Counted from the first letter of the stretch, positions 40,869 through 49,504 are shown. The stretch is DNA of 52,508 nt from Scatosoma sp045644545 (GCA_045644545.1 JAZRHC010000013.1:1-52508), one strand, 5' to 3'. Made by a program: numbers and translations. Notes: generated by a model from the letters alone, not told the origin.

Positions 40869-43307
40869 TTAGCCCACGATTAAATTGACGAGTCTGCCTT
40901 TCACGACGATACATTTTTTCACCGTCTTGCCTTCAAGCAAGGGCGAAACGTCGGGGTGCGAGGCTACGAGCTCTTGAATTTCTTCGTTGGAAAGGCTTGC
41001 GCCGATCATCATTTTCGTTTTGATTTTGCTGTTGACCTGAACGGCGTATTCCACTTCGTCCTTCACGAGCGCCTGCGGGTCGAATTCGGGATAGCCTTCT
41101 TCAAACACGGAATCCTTATGCCCGCGCATTTCCCAAAGCTCTTCTGCAAAGTGAGGCGCGAAGGGGGCAAGAATTCGAATCAAATCGTCGATACAGTCTT
41201 TATAGAAAGTAACGTTCTTGGTTTCCTTATCCGCGTCGTATTTTTGAAGAGCGTTCACGTATTCCATAATACGAGCAATCGAGGTGTTGAAAGAGAACGC
41301 TTCCACGTCGCGGGTGATATTTTTGATCGCGTAATGCTTTGCGTAGTTCAAATTCTTTTCGTCGGAAGTGATTTCCGCGTAATCGTCTTTTCCGAGCTCG
41401 TCCGTTTTTTGCACGAGGCGTTCGACCTTTTCAAGGAATCTTGCGATCGATTTGATCCCGTCGTCGTTCCAAGGTCCGCCTTCCGTATAGCTGAACCCAA
41501 ACATAAGATAAAGCCTGAATACGTCCGAACCGAACTCGTCAACGTATTTATCGGGGGAAACGACGTTGCCTTTGGATTTAGACATTCTGTTCCCGTCAGG
41601 ACCTAAAATGATGCCTTGGTGAATAAGGCGCTTGAAAGGTTCGTTAAAGCTTAAATATCCCATATCGCGAAGCGCTTTCGTGATAAACCGCGCGTATAAA
41701 AGGTGCATACAAGCGTGTTCCGCGCCGCCTACGTAAACGTCTACGGGCGACATCTTATCCGCGACCTCTTTCGTGAAGGCGTGCTTATCGTTGTTCGCTT
41801 CGGGATAACGCAGATAATACCAGCTCGAACAAACGAAGGTATCGAGGGTGTCGGGATCGCGTTTTGCTTTGCCACCGCAAGAAGGACAGGTGCAATTCAT
41901 AAACCCGTCGTGGGAAGCGAGAGGGGATTTTCCCGTCGGGCGGAATTCCACGTCGTAGGGGAGCTTCACGGGCAGATCCTTTTCGGGAACGGGCACGACG
42001 CCGCACTTTTCACAATGAATCATAGGAATCGGCGCGCCCCAGTAACGCTGACGGGATACCGACCAGTCGCGAAGGCGATAATTCACCTTCTTGCAGCCCT
42101 TGCCGATCTTGGTAAGGTGCACGGCGATCGCGTCGCGCGCTTCGTCGCCCGAAAGCCCGTCGAATTCGCCGCTGTTAACTAATATGCCGTCCTCGCAGAA
42201 GGGCAGAACGGTTTCTCCGCCCACCTTTTGAATGACCTGCGTGATCGGCAGACCGTATTTGGTTGCAAACGCATAATCGCGTTCGTCGTGCGCCGCAACC
42301 GCCATCACCGCGCCCGTGCCGTAGGAATAAAGCACGTAGTCGGCAAGGTATACGGGGATTTTTTTGCCCGTGAGGGGATGGATCGCGTACGCGCCCGTGT
42401 AAACGCCCGTCTTTTCACGCGCTGTGGAAAGGCGTTCGATATCGTTTGCTTCCGACGCGTAACGCACGTAAGCGTCAATCGCTTCCGCTTGTTCGGGGTG
42501 CGCCTCTTTGAGCTTTTCCACGAGGGGATGCTCGGGCGCGAGAACGACGTAGTTCACGCCAAAAACCGTATCGGGGCGGGTGGTGAAAACGGTGATCGTA
42601 TCGCCCGTTTCACATTCGAATTCGATTTCACAGCCCGTCGATTTTCCGATCCAGTTTTTCTGCATCAATTTGGTCTTTTCGGGCCAATCGAGCCCGTCGA
42701 GGTCTTCTAAAAGTTCTTCCGCGTAGTCGGTGATCTTAAAGAACCATTGCGTCATATCCTTTCTGTGGACCACGCTTCCGCAACGCTCGCATTTCGTGTC
42801 GATCACCTGTTCGTTTGCAAGCACCGTTTCGCAAGAAGGACACCAGTTTACGAGCGCTTCCTTGCGGTAAGCAAGTCCTTTTTTATAAAGCTGCAAGAAC
42901 AGCCATTGCGTCCATTTATAATAATCTTCTTCACAGGTTTTGATCTCCGCCGTCCAATCGAACATTGCGCCCATATTCCGAAGCTGCGTTTCCATCGTGG
43001 CGATATTCTTTTCCGTGGAATCTTTGGGGTGAATTCCCGTTTTGATCGCGTAGTTTTCCGCGGGCAGACCGAACGCGTCGAAGCCCATAGGCTGGAACAC
43101 TTCGAAGCCCTGCATCTTTTTAAAACGCGCGTAAGAATCGGTAGGGCCGTAATTATACCAATGCCCCACGTGCAGATTTGAGGCTGAGGGATAAGAGAAC
43201 ATTTCAAGAACGTACAACTTCTTATCAGCGTTTTTCTTATTAAAAACGTTGAGCTTGGATTTTTCCCATTTCGCCTGCCACTTACTTTCAACGGATTTCA
43301 TATCCAT
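40869..43307 (-). CDS. leuS: Leucyl-tRNA synthetase
   Basis: An 812-residue class I synthetase that charges tRNA-Leu. The HIGH motif is HVGH in SYPSASNLHVGHWYNYGPTDSYARFKK. Zinc-type Cys pairs follow in CPSCETVLANEQVIDTKCERCG. The editing domain (CP1) has TTRPDTVFGVNYVVLAPEH and GTGAVMAVAAHDERDYAFA. KMSKS is present as MSKSKGN. The frame is open for 26 codons upstream, but GGAGG (43318..43314) fits ATG 43307 with 6 bases. There is no T-box in front, unlike many Bacillota leuS genes; the leader is short with one hairpin. Confidence 0.97.
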   Translation of the reverse strand: MDMKSVESKWQAKWEKSKLNVFNKKNADKKLYVLEMFSYPSASNLHVGHWYNYGPTDSYARFKKMQGFEVFQPMGFDAFGLPAENYAIKTGIHPKDSTEKNIATMETQLRNMGAMFDWTAEIKTCEEDYYKWTQWLFLQLYKKGLAYRKEALVNWCPSCETVLANEQVIDTKCERCGSVVHRKDMTQWFFKITDYAEELLEDLDGLDWPEKTKLMQKNWIGKSTGCEIEFECETGDTITVFTTRPDTVFGVNYVVLAPEHPLVEKLKEAHPEQAEAIDAYVRYASEANDIERLSTAREKTGVYTGAYAIHPLTGKKIPVYLADYVLYSYGTGAVMAVAAHDERDYAFATKYGLPITQVIQKVGGETVLPFCEDGILVNSGEFDGLSGDEARDAIAVHLTKIGKGCKKVNYRLRDWSVSRQRYWGAPIPMIHCEKCGVVPVPEKDLPVKLPYDVEFRPTGKSPLASHDGFMNCTCPSCGGKAKRDPDTLDTFVCSSWYYLRYPEANNDKHAFTKEVADKMSPVDVYVGGAEHACMHLLYARFITKALRDMGYLSFNEPFKRLIHQGIILGPDGNRMSKSKGNVVSPDKYVDEFGSDVFRLYLMFGFSYTEGGPWNDDGIKSIARFLEKVERLVQKTDELGKDDYAEITSDEKNLNYAKHYAIKNITRDVEAFSFNTSIARIMEYVNALQKYDADKETKNVTFYKDCIDDLIRILAPFAPHFAEELWEMRGHKDSVFEEGYPEFDPQALVKDEVEYAVQVNSKIKTKMMIGASLSNEEIQELVASHPDVSPLLEGKTVKKCIVVKGRLVNLIVG

Positions 43308-43319
43308 AAAAAACCTCCG

Positions 43320-43348
43320 AGAAAAGCGCGGGGAATTCCGCCTTTTCT
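43320..43348 (-). promoter_or_regulatory. Hairpin in the leuS leader next to the ribosome binding site
   Basis: On the minus strand AGAAAAGGCGG (43348..43338) pairs with CCGCGCTTTTCT (43331..43320) with one bulged G. It ends 2 bases from the GGAGG. It is not a T-box and has no U-run. Confidence 0.55.
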
Positions 43349-43373
43349 TAACGTAAAATTTGCTTTCCGATAT

Positions 43374-43402
43374 ATTATAAAACATTTTTTTATCGAAGTC
43401 AA
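43374..43402 (-). promoter_or_regulatory. Promoter of leuS
   Basis: On the minus strand TTGACT (43402..43397) and TATAAT (43379..43374), 17-base spacer. The leader is about 60 bases. Confidence 0.85.
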
Positions 43403-43502
43403 GCGAATATGCAAGGTGAGAGCGGGGAAAACCGCGCGATTTTTTCCAAAAACCTCGCGCTCGTCAATAAATAATTTTGCGTTTGGCGCATATAATAACC
43501 TT

Positions 43503-44201
43503 GTGGAAAGAATAACGATTATGCAAAGCGGCTTCGACGGCCTTTATATGTCTTATCTTTACGGTAAGGTCAAAGATAAATTCTCCTATCTTCCCTCAAA
43601 GATCGACTTAAAGCGCGAGGGCGATACCACCGTCGTCGCCTTCGAAACGGAAAAACGCTATTGTCCGTACGTGCGTAAATTCGCGGAAGAAAATATAGCG
43701 GACGTTATCGCCGTGGGCTATAAATACGAATACTTTAAAAAACGCCTCACGCTTCCTTTGCTGAACGACGAGGAGAAACGGCTGTTGTATACTTCGCTTG
43801 CCGCCGCCGATTTAAAAGAAGATAGGGCGTTGATCTCGGAAAAACTGTTCGGCGCGGAGAAATATTGTCTCGACGGCTTTTTTCACTTTCGGTTGCAAGA
43901 GCTGAAAAAACGCTGGGACGGGATCGCGGAATATATCCCCGCGGATTTTGGGAAACAATCGCTCGAAGGCTTCGTGAGCTTTTTGGTCGAGGACGGCGAG
44001 GGCAAGATCTTTTTAAAAGACGGCAAAGCCTACGACGAAACCTATCGCGTTTTATCCAAAAGCTCGCTCACGGGAGAAAGCTCGCTAATCGGGGAAATTC
44101 TGCTCCTCGGCGCGGAACGGGTGTATTGTTTTGGAAAAACGGACGCGGCGACGGAGGCTTTTTTATTGAAATATTATAAAGAAAAAGCAATTTTTTGTTA
44201 A
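43503..44201 (+). CDS. YtxC-like putative sporulation protein
   Basis: A 226- to 232-residue cytoplasmic protein. The central part (FHFRLQELKKRWDGIAEYIPADFGKQSLEGFVSFLVE) and the placement just before thrS resemble the YtxC family, a poorly known sporulation-associated group next to thrS in Bacillus. No enzyme motif is visible. A TATAAT at 43491-43496 lies 6 bases before GTG 43503, so a leaderless start there is possible. ATG 43521, with a weak GGAAAG upstream, is the alternative. The frame also opens farther back (43416), but that would precede the promoter. Function is inferred only from family resemblance. Confidence 0.65.
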   Translation: MERITIMQSGFDGLYMSYLYGKVKDKFSYLPSKIDLKREGDTTVVAFETEKRYCPYVRKFAEENIADVIAVGYKYEYFKKRLTLPLLNDEEKRLLYTSLAAADLKEDRALISEKLFGAEKYCLDGFFHFRLQELKKRWDGIAEYIPADFGKQSLEGFVSFLVEDGEGKIFLKDGKAYDETYRVLSKSSLTGESSLIGEILLLGAERVYCFGKTDAATEAFLLKYYKEKAIFC

Positions 44202-44219
44202 AAAAGCTGTGAAAAAAGG

Positions 44220-44248
44220 TTGACAAAATATTCGCAAAGGATTAAAAT
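44220..44248 (+). promoter_or_regulatory. Promoter of thrS
   Basis: TTGACA at 44220-44225 and TAAAAT at 44243-44248 with a 17-base spacer, starting the T-box transcript near 44255. Confidence 0.85.
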
Positions 44249-44254
44249 GTAACT

Positions 44255-44456
44255 TGTAAAGACAAGTAGCGTTGCCGAAAGTTTTCAGAGAGTCCGCCCT
44301 TTGGCTGTAAGGCGGGTAACGGAAAGCAGCAGTCGAAACCACTTTGCGTTCGTTCAATTTAAAAAAAAGCGGTCGGGCGTTCGCTCGGCAATTAAGGTGG
44401 AACCGCGCATATATTTTGCGTCCTTAAACTCGTTTGAGTTTAGGGGCTTTTTATTT
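44255..44456 (+). promoter_or_regulatory. Threonine T-box riboswitch upstream of thrS
   Basis: A tRNA-sensing leader. Stem I includes the AGAGAG motif (about 44286-44292) and a specifier loop with GAA-ACC-A (about 44334-44342), so ACC for threonine is the likely specifier. The T-box core AAGGTGGAACCGCG lies at 44394-44407. GCGGT (44369-44373) pairs with ACCGC to make the antiterminator. The terminator is CCTTAAACTC (44422-44431) with GAGTTTAGGG (44436-44445) and a U-run. CCTTAA can instead pair with TTAAGG of the core. Uncharged tRNA-Thr would open thrS expression. Confidence 0.93.
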
Positions 44457-44502
44457 TTAAAAATCATAGAAAAATCATAAGAAAAACGGGAGGAGTCATT
44501 GT

Positions 44503-46410
44503 ATGTTTATCACACTCAAAAACGGCGATAAAATGGAGATAGCCGAAAACGCAACCTGTATGCAGGCGGCGCTCGCGATCTCCGAAGGGCTTGCAAGGAA
44601 CGCAGTCTGCGCCAAAGTCAACGGGGAAGAAGTCGATCTTTCACGTTCTTTAAACGAAGGGGATATCCTCGAAATCGTCACCCTTAAAGATAAAGAAGGA
44701 CTGAAAGTATACCGCCACACCTGCGCGCACGTTTTGGCGCAGGCGCTCAAAACGGTCTACCCCACCTGTAAGCTTTCCATCGGTCCCGTTATCGACAACG
44801 GGTTCTACTACGACGTGGATTTCGTAATGCCGATCACGCAAGCCGATCTTGCGAAAATCGAAGTGGAAATGCAGAAGATCATTAAAAGCAATCTGCCCAT
44901 CGAAAGATTTACGCTTCCCAAAGACGAAGCGATCGCGCTTATGAAAGGATTCAGCGAAAATTATAAGGTGGAGCTCATTGAAGATTTGCCCGAAGGCGAA
45001 ACGATTTCCTTTTATAAGCAGGGCAATTTTATCGACCTTTGCCGCGGTCCGCACCTTCCCTCGACGGGCAAGATCAAGGCGTTTAAGCTCACGAGTATCG
45101 CGGGCGCGTATTGGCGGGGCGACGAGCGCAACAAAATGCTCACCCGTATCTACGGCACGGCGTTTGCGAAAAAGGACGAAATGGAAGCCTATTTCACGAT
45201 GCTCGAAGAAGCGAAAAAGCGCGACCACACCAAGCTCGGCAAGGAGCTGAAACTGTTTGCGATTATGAACGAGGGCAAAGGGCTTCCCTTCTTCCTTCCG
45301 AACGGTATGAAGCTGAAAAACGCGCTTATCGACTATTGGCGTCAAATCCACACCCGCGACGGCTACGTGGAAGTCAACACGCCGATTATGCTGAACCGCA
45401 CCCTTTGGGAAACCTCGGGGCATTGGTTTCATTATCGCGACAATATGTATACGACGAAGGTGGACGAGGAGGATTTCGCGATCAAGCCTATGAACTGCCC
45501 CGGCAGTATTCTCGTCTATAAAAACGAGCCGCACAGCTATAAGGATTTGCCTATCCGTATGGGCGAGCTCGGGCTCGTGCACCGTCACGAAAAATCGGGT
45601 CAATTGCACGGGTTATTCCGCGTGCGTTGCTTCACGCAGGACGACGCGCATATCTTTATGACTCCCGAACAGATCAAAGACGAGATTAAAGGAGTCGTGC
45701 GCCTGATCAACGAGGTGTACACTCTTTTCGGATTTAAATATCACGTGGAGCTTTCCACCCGTCCCGAAAACAGTATGGGCAGCGACGAGGATTGGAACAA
45801 CGCCACCGACGCGTTAAAAAGCGCGCTCGACGATTTGGGACTTCCCTACGTGATCAACGAAGGGGACGGCGCGTTCTACGGACCGAAGATCGACTTCCAC
45901 CTCGAAGACTCGATCGGGAGAACGTGGCAATGCGGTACGATTCAGCTCGACTTCCAGCTCCCCCAAAGATTTGAAATGGAATACGTCGGCGAAGACGGCG
46001 GCAAGCACCGCCCGATTATGGTGCACCGCGTGGTGTTCGGCTCAATTGAACGCTTTATCGGGATTTTAATCGAACACTTTGCGGGTAAATTCCCCGTATG
46101 GCTTTCGCCCGTGCAAGCGAAGATTTTGCCGATCACCGATCGTCAAGAAGCCTACGCAAAAGAGCTTTGCGCGAAAATGAAGGAAAAGGGAATCCGCGTG
46201 GAAGTAGACGATCGCAACGAAAAGATCGGCTATAAGATCCGCGAAGCGCAGATGGAAAAAGTGCCGTATATGCTCGTCGTCGGCGAAAAGGAAGCGGAAG
46301 CGGGCTTAGTTGCCGTGCGCCGCAGAGATAAGGGCGATACGGGCGCGGTCAGCGCGGACGAATTTATCGCGACCGTCCTTTCGGATATTGCGGATAAAAC
46401 GGTATTTTAA
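44503..46410 (+). CDS. thrS: Threonyl-tRNA synthetase
   Basis: A 635-residue class II synthetase with all domains. TGS is at 1-60. The editing domain has HTCAHVLAQALK and FIDLCRGPHLPSTGKIKAF. The catalytic core has motif 2 around MNCPGSILVYKNEPHSYKDLPIRMGELGLVHRHEKSG and motif 3 around VHRVVFGSIERFIGILIEH. The anticodon-binding domain fills the last about 100 residues. GGAGGAG lies 9 bases before the ATG. It is controlled by the T-box just upstream. Confidence 0.98.
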   Translation: MFITLKNGDKMEIAENATCMQAALAISEGLARNAVCAKVNGEEVDLSRSLNEGDILEIVTLKDKEGLKVYRHTCAHVLAQALKTVYPTCKLSIGPVIDNGFYYDVDFVMPITQADLAKIEVEMQKIIKSNLPIERFTLPKDEAIALMKGFSENYKVELIEDLPEGETISFYKQGNFIDLCRGPHLPSTGKIKAFKLTSIAGAYWRGDERNKMLTRIYGTAFAKKDEMEAYFTMLEEAKKRDHTKLGKELKLFAIMNEGKGLPFFLPNGMKLKNALIDYWRQIHTRDGYVEVNTPIMLNRTLWETSGHWFHYRDNMYTTKVDEEDFAIKPMNCPGSILVYKNEPHSYKDLPIRMGELGLVHRHEKSGQLHGLFRVRCFTQDDAHIFMTPEQIKDEIKGVVRLINEVYTLFGFKYHVELSTRPENSMGSDEDWNNATDALKSALDDLGLPYVINEGDGAFYGPKIDFHLEDSIGRTWQCGTIQLDFQLPQRFEMEYVGEDGGKHRPIMVHRVVFGSIERFIGILIEHFAGKFPVWLSPVQAKILPITDRQEAYAKELCAKMKEKGIRVEVDDRNEKIGYKIREAQMEKVPYMLVVGEKEAEAGLVAVRRRDKGDTGAVSADEFIATVLSDIADKTVF

Positions 46411-46448
46411 AAAAACTTGAAATTTTTTAAATTTCTTTGAAAAATTGC

Positions 46449-46478
46449 TTGACAGAAAGGAATCGCTTGTGCTATTAT
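46449..46478 (+). promoter_or_regulatory. Promoter of infC-rpmI-rplT
   Basis: TTGACA at 46449-46454 and TATTAT at 46473-46478 with an 18-base spacer. The leader is about 145 bases. Confidence 0.75.
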
Positions 46479-46576
46479 AATAAAGCTAAGCAGAAGCGAA
46501 CCTTCTCGCCGTGCGGTTTTGATCGGTACGGCTCGATATTTTCAAAGTCTCGGAAAAGGGATTTCAGAAAGTTGAA

Positions 46577-46612
46577 AAAGGGTTGCTATGCGTTAGCGAC
46601 CCTTTATTTTTT
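46577..46612 (+). terminator. Leader attenuator of infC-rpmI-rplT (L20-leader type)
   Basis: AAAGGGTTGCTA (46577-46588) pairs with TAGCGACCCTTT (46594-46605, one G-U pair), followed by ATTTTTTG. An intrinsic terminator inside the leader, 18 bases before the infC start, matches the known attenuation of this operon in Bacillota, where excess L20 promotes termination. The L20-binding fold itself I infer rather than see. Confidence 0.8.
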
Positions 46613-46630
46613 GATGCGAGGTATACTACC

Positions 46631-47140
46631 ATTAAAGAGCAACATCAGATCAACGAAGATATTCGTGATAAGGAAGTCAGAGTCATTTCCGCAAGCGGCG
46701 AACAGCTCGGCATTATGAGCGCGCGCGAAGCCCTTCAAAGAGCCGAAGAGGAGGACCTTGACCTCGTCAAGATCTCCCCGACCGCCGTGCCCCCCGTTTG
46801 TAAGATTATGAACTACGGAAAGTTCAAGTTCGAGCAAGCCAAGCGCGAAAAGGAAAACCGCAAAAACCAAAAGATCGTCGAACTCAAAGAAATTTATTTA
46901 TCAATGACGATCGATATCGGCGATTTGAACATCAAAGCCAAAAAGACGATGGAAATGCTTTCGGACGGCAATAAAGTCAAGGTTTCAATCCGTATGCGCG
47001 GTCGTCAGCAAGCGCACGCCTCGATGGGCGTAGACGTTATGAAGCGTTTCTTTGAAATGCTCGGCGGCAAAGCGGTAATGGATAAAGCGCCCAAAACGGA
47101 AGGAAGAAATATTTTAATGATCCTTTCTCCCGCAAAATAA
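46631..47140 (+). CDS. infC: Translation initiation factor IF-3, starting at AUU
   Basis: A 169-residue factor that binds the 30S subunit and checks start codons. INEDIRDKEVRVI opens the N-domain, KFKFEQAKREKENRKNQK is the linker region, and the C-domain contains KVKVSIRMRGRQQAH. In frame, ATT 46631 follows GAGG (46618-46621) by 9 bases, and AUU is the classic infC start used for self-control. An in-frame ATG at 46583 lies inside the attenuator hairpin and has no SD, so I reject it. The gene leads the infC-rpmI-rplT operon. Confidence 0.95.
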   Translation: MKEQHQINEDIRDKEVRVISASGEQLGIMSAREALQRAEEEDLDLVKISPTAVPPVCKIMNYGKFKFEQAKREKENRKNQKIVELKEIYLSMTIDIGDLNIKAKKTMEMLSDGNKVKVSIRMRGRQQAHASMGVDVMKRFFEMLGGKAVMDKAPKTEGRNILMILSPAK

Positions 47141-47209
47141 ACGGAACTTACGCATAGGACAACCCGTGCGAAAGAGAATATAAGAAAATAAATTCGGAGG
47201 ATAAAATAT

Positions 47210-47410
47210 ATGCCTAAACAGAAAACACACAGCAGTACGAAAAAGCGTTTTTGGCTCACCGGTTCGGGAAAGGTAAACAGATCCCACAGCGGTAAGAACC
47301 ACAAAGCGGAAACCAAGAACAGAAAGAGAAAGAGAAATTTGCGTCAGACGACTCTCGTTTCTTCCACGCAGGAAAGCACCGTCAAGAGTATGATGCCCTA
47401 CAAGAAATAA
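47210..47410 (+). CDS. rpmI: 50S ribosomal protein L35
   Basis: A 66-residue basic protein with the L35 pattern (MPKQKTHSSTKKRFWLTGSGKV and KNRKRKRNLR), binding 23S rRNA. CGGAGG precedes the ATG by 9 bases. It sits between infC and rplT, the invariant order. Confidence 0.97.
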   Translation: MPKQKTHSSTKKRFWLTGSGKVNRSHSGKNHKAETKNRKRKRNLRQTTLVSSTQESTVKSMMPYKK

Positions 47411-47427
47411 GAAGGAGATAATGAATT

Positions 47428-47778
47428 ATGCGTATTAAAAGAGCAGTAAACGCCGTAAAAAAGCGTAGAAAAATTTTTAAACTTTCCAAAGGCTATTTTG
47501 GAAACAAGAGCAAATCGTATAGAATCGCGCGCGAAGCCGTAATGAAGTCCTTGAACTACGCGTTTATCGGCAGAAGATTGAGAAAGAGAGATTTCCGTCG
47601 TCTTTGGATCACGAGAATCAACGCGGCGGCGAGAATCAACGGCATTTCTTATAGCAAGCTTATGTGCGGTTTGAACCGCGCGGGCATCAACCTCAACAGA
47701 AAAGTTTTGGCTGACCTTGCCGTAAACGACGCGAACGCGTTCGCGCAACTCGTAGAAAAAGCGAAAGCGGCGCTTTAA
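47428..47778 (+). CDS. rplT: 50S ribosomal protein L20
   Basis: A 116-residue basic protein (MRIKRAVNAVKKRRKIFKLSKGYFGNKSKSYRIA). It is needed for early large-subunit assembly and in Bacillota represses its own operon by binding the leader. GAAGGAG lies about 8 bases before the ATG. It ends the infC operon before a strong terminator. Confidence 0.98.
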   Translation: MRIKRAVNAVKKRRKIFKLSKGYFGNKSKSYRIAREAVMKSLNYAFIGRRLRKRDFRRLWITRINAAARINGISYSKLMCGLNRAGINLNRKVLADLAVNDANAFAQLVEKAKAAL

Positions 47779-47787
47779 GTAAACGAT

Positions 47788-47825
47788 AAAAAGCCTTTTA
47801 GCTAAAACGCTTCAAAAGGCTTTTT
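47788..47825 (+). terminator. Terminator after rplT
   Basis: AAAAAGCCTTTT (47788-47799) pairs with AAAAGGCTTTTT (47814-47825). It ends only 10 bases before the next start codon. Confidence 0.85.
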
Positions 47826-47835
47826 CGCTATTTCA

Positions 47836-48588
47836 ATGAAAATGATTTTAACCTCAAAAAGCAATCCGCTCGTCAAAGAAACGGCGACGTTAAAAGATAA
47901 AAAAGGCAGAAAAGCTCTCGGTATGTTTTTGATCGAGGGCAAAAAAATGGCGTTGGAATGTCAAAAAAGCGGGCTTAGTATCGATTGTGCGTTCGTATCC
48001 GAAAGCTATCGCGGCGAAACGCCCGAAGGCGTGAAAACCGTGTGTGTGACGGACGAGGTGTTTAAGTTTTTATCCGACGAAAAAACGCCGCAAGGGATTT
48101 TATGTCGGGTCAAGCTTCCAAAAATAGAGCTCGCGCCTCCCACTGGCAAATGCCTGTTTTTAGACGGCGTTTCCGATCCCGGGAATATGGGCGCGATCAT
48201 TCGCACGGCGAACGCCGCGGGATATGAAGAAATTTATCTCACCGACGATTGCACCGATCCGTATTCTCCTAAAAGCGTGCGGGCGAGTATGAGCGGCGTG
48301 TTCTTCACGAAACTGTATGCGGGAACGCGCAAAGAGCTTTTAAACGTATTAAAGGATACGCCGATCGTGGTTGCGGATATGCACGGCGAAAATATCTTTT
48401 CGTTTTGCCCGCCCAAGCGGTATGCGCTCGTCGTCGGCAACGAAGGGAACGGCGCGTCGGAAGAGGTCAAAAACGCGGCGACGAATAAAATCGGGATTCC
48501 GATGCGGGGCACGCAGGAAAGCTTGAACGTTTCGGTCGCGGCGGGAATAGCGATGTATCTACTTTCCAAAAACGATTTTCAAAATTAA
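47836..48588 (+). CDS. SpoU/TrmH-family RNA 2'-O-methyltransferase
   Basis: A 250-residue SPOUT methyltransferase. An N-terminal L30e-like RNA-binding part (VKETATLKDKKGRKALGMFLIEGKKM) precedes the SAM-binding trefoil knot. The three motifs are DGVSDPGNMGAIIRTANAAG, ALVVGNEGNGAS and IPMRGTQESLNVSVAAGIAMY. It resembles the YsgA/RlmB-like branch; the exact rRNA or tRNA target is unknown. The start may be ATG 47836 or 47842. Neither has an SD, and the rplT terminator ends 10 bases upstream, so expression may depend on read-through. It is followed by yebC after 18 bases. Confidence 0.92.
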   Translation: MKMILTSKSNPLVKETATLKDKKGRKALGMFLIEGKKMALECQKSGLSIDCAFVSESYRGETPEGVKTVCVTDEVFKFLSDEKTPQGILCRVKLPKIELAPPTGKCLFLDGVSDPGNMGAIIRTANAAGYEEIYLTDDCTDPYSPKSVRASMSGVFFTKLYAGTRKELLNVLKDTPIVVADMHGENIFSFCPPKRYALVVGNEGNGASEEVKNAATNKIGIPMRGTQESLNVSVAAGIAMYLLSKNDFQN

Positions 48589-48606
48589 GATAAAGGAGCT
48601 TATATT

Positions 48607-49398
48607 ATGTCAGGACATAGCAAATGGCACAACATACAGGCAAAAAAAGGTAAGGCGGACGCGGCGAAGGGCAGAATTTTCACCAAGCTCGGCAGAGAGA
48701 TTGCGGTAGCGGCAAAAACCAACCCCAATCCCGAAACCAATAGCAAGCTTGCCGATATTATCGCGAAAGCAAAAGCGGCGAATATGCCGAACGACAACAT
48801 TCAGCGCAGTATCAAAAAAGCCAGCGGCGAAATGAACGGCGCGGACTATAAAGAACTCACCTACGAAGGCTACGGCGTGGCGGGCTCGGCGGTTATCGTC
48901 ACGACGCTTACCGATAACATCAACCGCACGGCGGGCGACGTTCGCGCGATTTTAGGCAAGCACGGCGGTCAGCTCGGTCAAAACGGTTGCGTTTCGTATA
49001 ATTTCGATAATAAGGGATATATCGTCGTGGAAAGAACGGTCGAGCTCGACGAAGATACGATCACGGAATACGCGTTGGAAGCAGGCGCGGACGACGTGGT
49101 GGTAAGCGACGACGTGTACGAGATCTTCACAACCCCTGAAACGTTCTCGGAAGTCAGAAAATATCTCGAAACCAAAAACGCGGAACTCGTGGCGGCTGCA
49201 CCCAAAGGCAGAAGAAACGACGAGGAAGAAGATAAGATCAAATTCGTGCAAGCGGAAATTGCAATGATTCCCCAGAACAAGATCGAGCTTCCCGCCGACA
49301 AGGTGGAAACCTTCCTTAAAATGATCGACGCGCTCGAAGATCACGACGACGTGCAAAACGTCTACCACAACGTAGAGCTTCCCGACGACGAGGAATAA
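48607..49398 (+). CDS. yebC: YebC/TACO1-family protein
   Basis: A 263-residue protein with the unmistakable start MSGHSKWHNIQAKKGKADAAKG, then NMPNDNIQRSIKKA and the acidic C-terminal domain. Family members have been described as transcription regulators, and more recently as helpers of translation through proline-rich stretches. AAGGAG lies 9 bases before the ATG. It is in a likely pair with the methyltransferase gene and followed by a terminator. Confidence 0.96.
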   Translation: MSGHSKWHNIQAKKGKADAAKGRIFTKLGREIAVAAKTNPNPETNSKLADIIAKAKAANMPNDNIQRSIKKASGEMNGADYKELTYEGYGVAGSAVIVTTLTDNINRTAGDVRAILGKHGGQLGQNGCVSYNFDNKGYIVVERTVELDEDTITEYALEAGADDVVVSDDVYEIFTTPETFSEVRKYLETKNAELVAAAPKGRRNDEEEDKIKFVQAEIAMIPQNKIELPADKVETFLKMIDALEDHDDVQNVYHNVELPDDEE

Positions 49399-49405
49399 AA
49401 AATTC

Positions 49406-49445
49406 ATCCGACGACATAATTTCTTGCCGTCGGATTATTTTTTCC
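49406..49445 (+). terminator. Terminator after yebC
   Basis: ATCCGACG (49406-49413) pairs with CGTCGGAT (49428-49435), followed by TATTTTTT. Confidence 0.8.
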
Positions 49446-49452
49446 CGATTTC

Positions 49453-49481
49453 TTGCTTTTTTTTGGAAAGTGTGCTATACT
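49453..49481 (+). promoter_or_regulatory. Promoter of the thioredoxin-reductase-like gene and dinB
   Basis: TTGCTT at 49453-49458 and TATACT at 49476-49481 with a 17-base spacer and a TGC extension before the -10. Confidence 0.75.
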
Positions 49482-49504
49482 ATCTAAGAAAGGAGAACTA
49501 CGTT

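Noticed and set aside
43320..43402. T-box before leuS
   Set aside because: The interval is about 60 bases long and lacks the AAGGTGG-type core and specifier stem.
46583..46630. ATG start for infC at 46583
   Set aside because: It lies inside the attenuator hairpin, has no SD, and adds 16 residues foreign to IF-3. AUU 46631 has a well-spaced GAGG.
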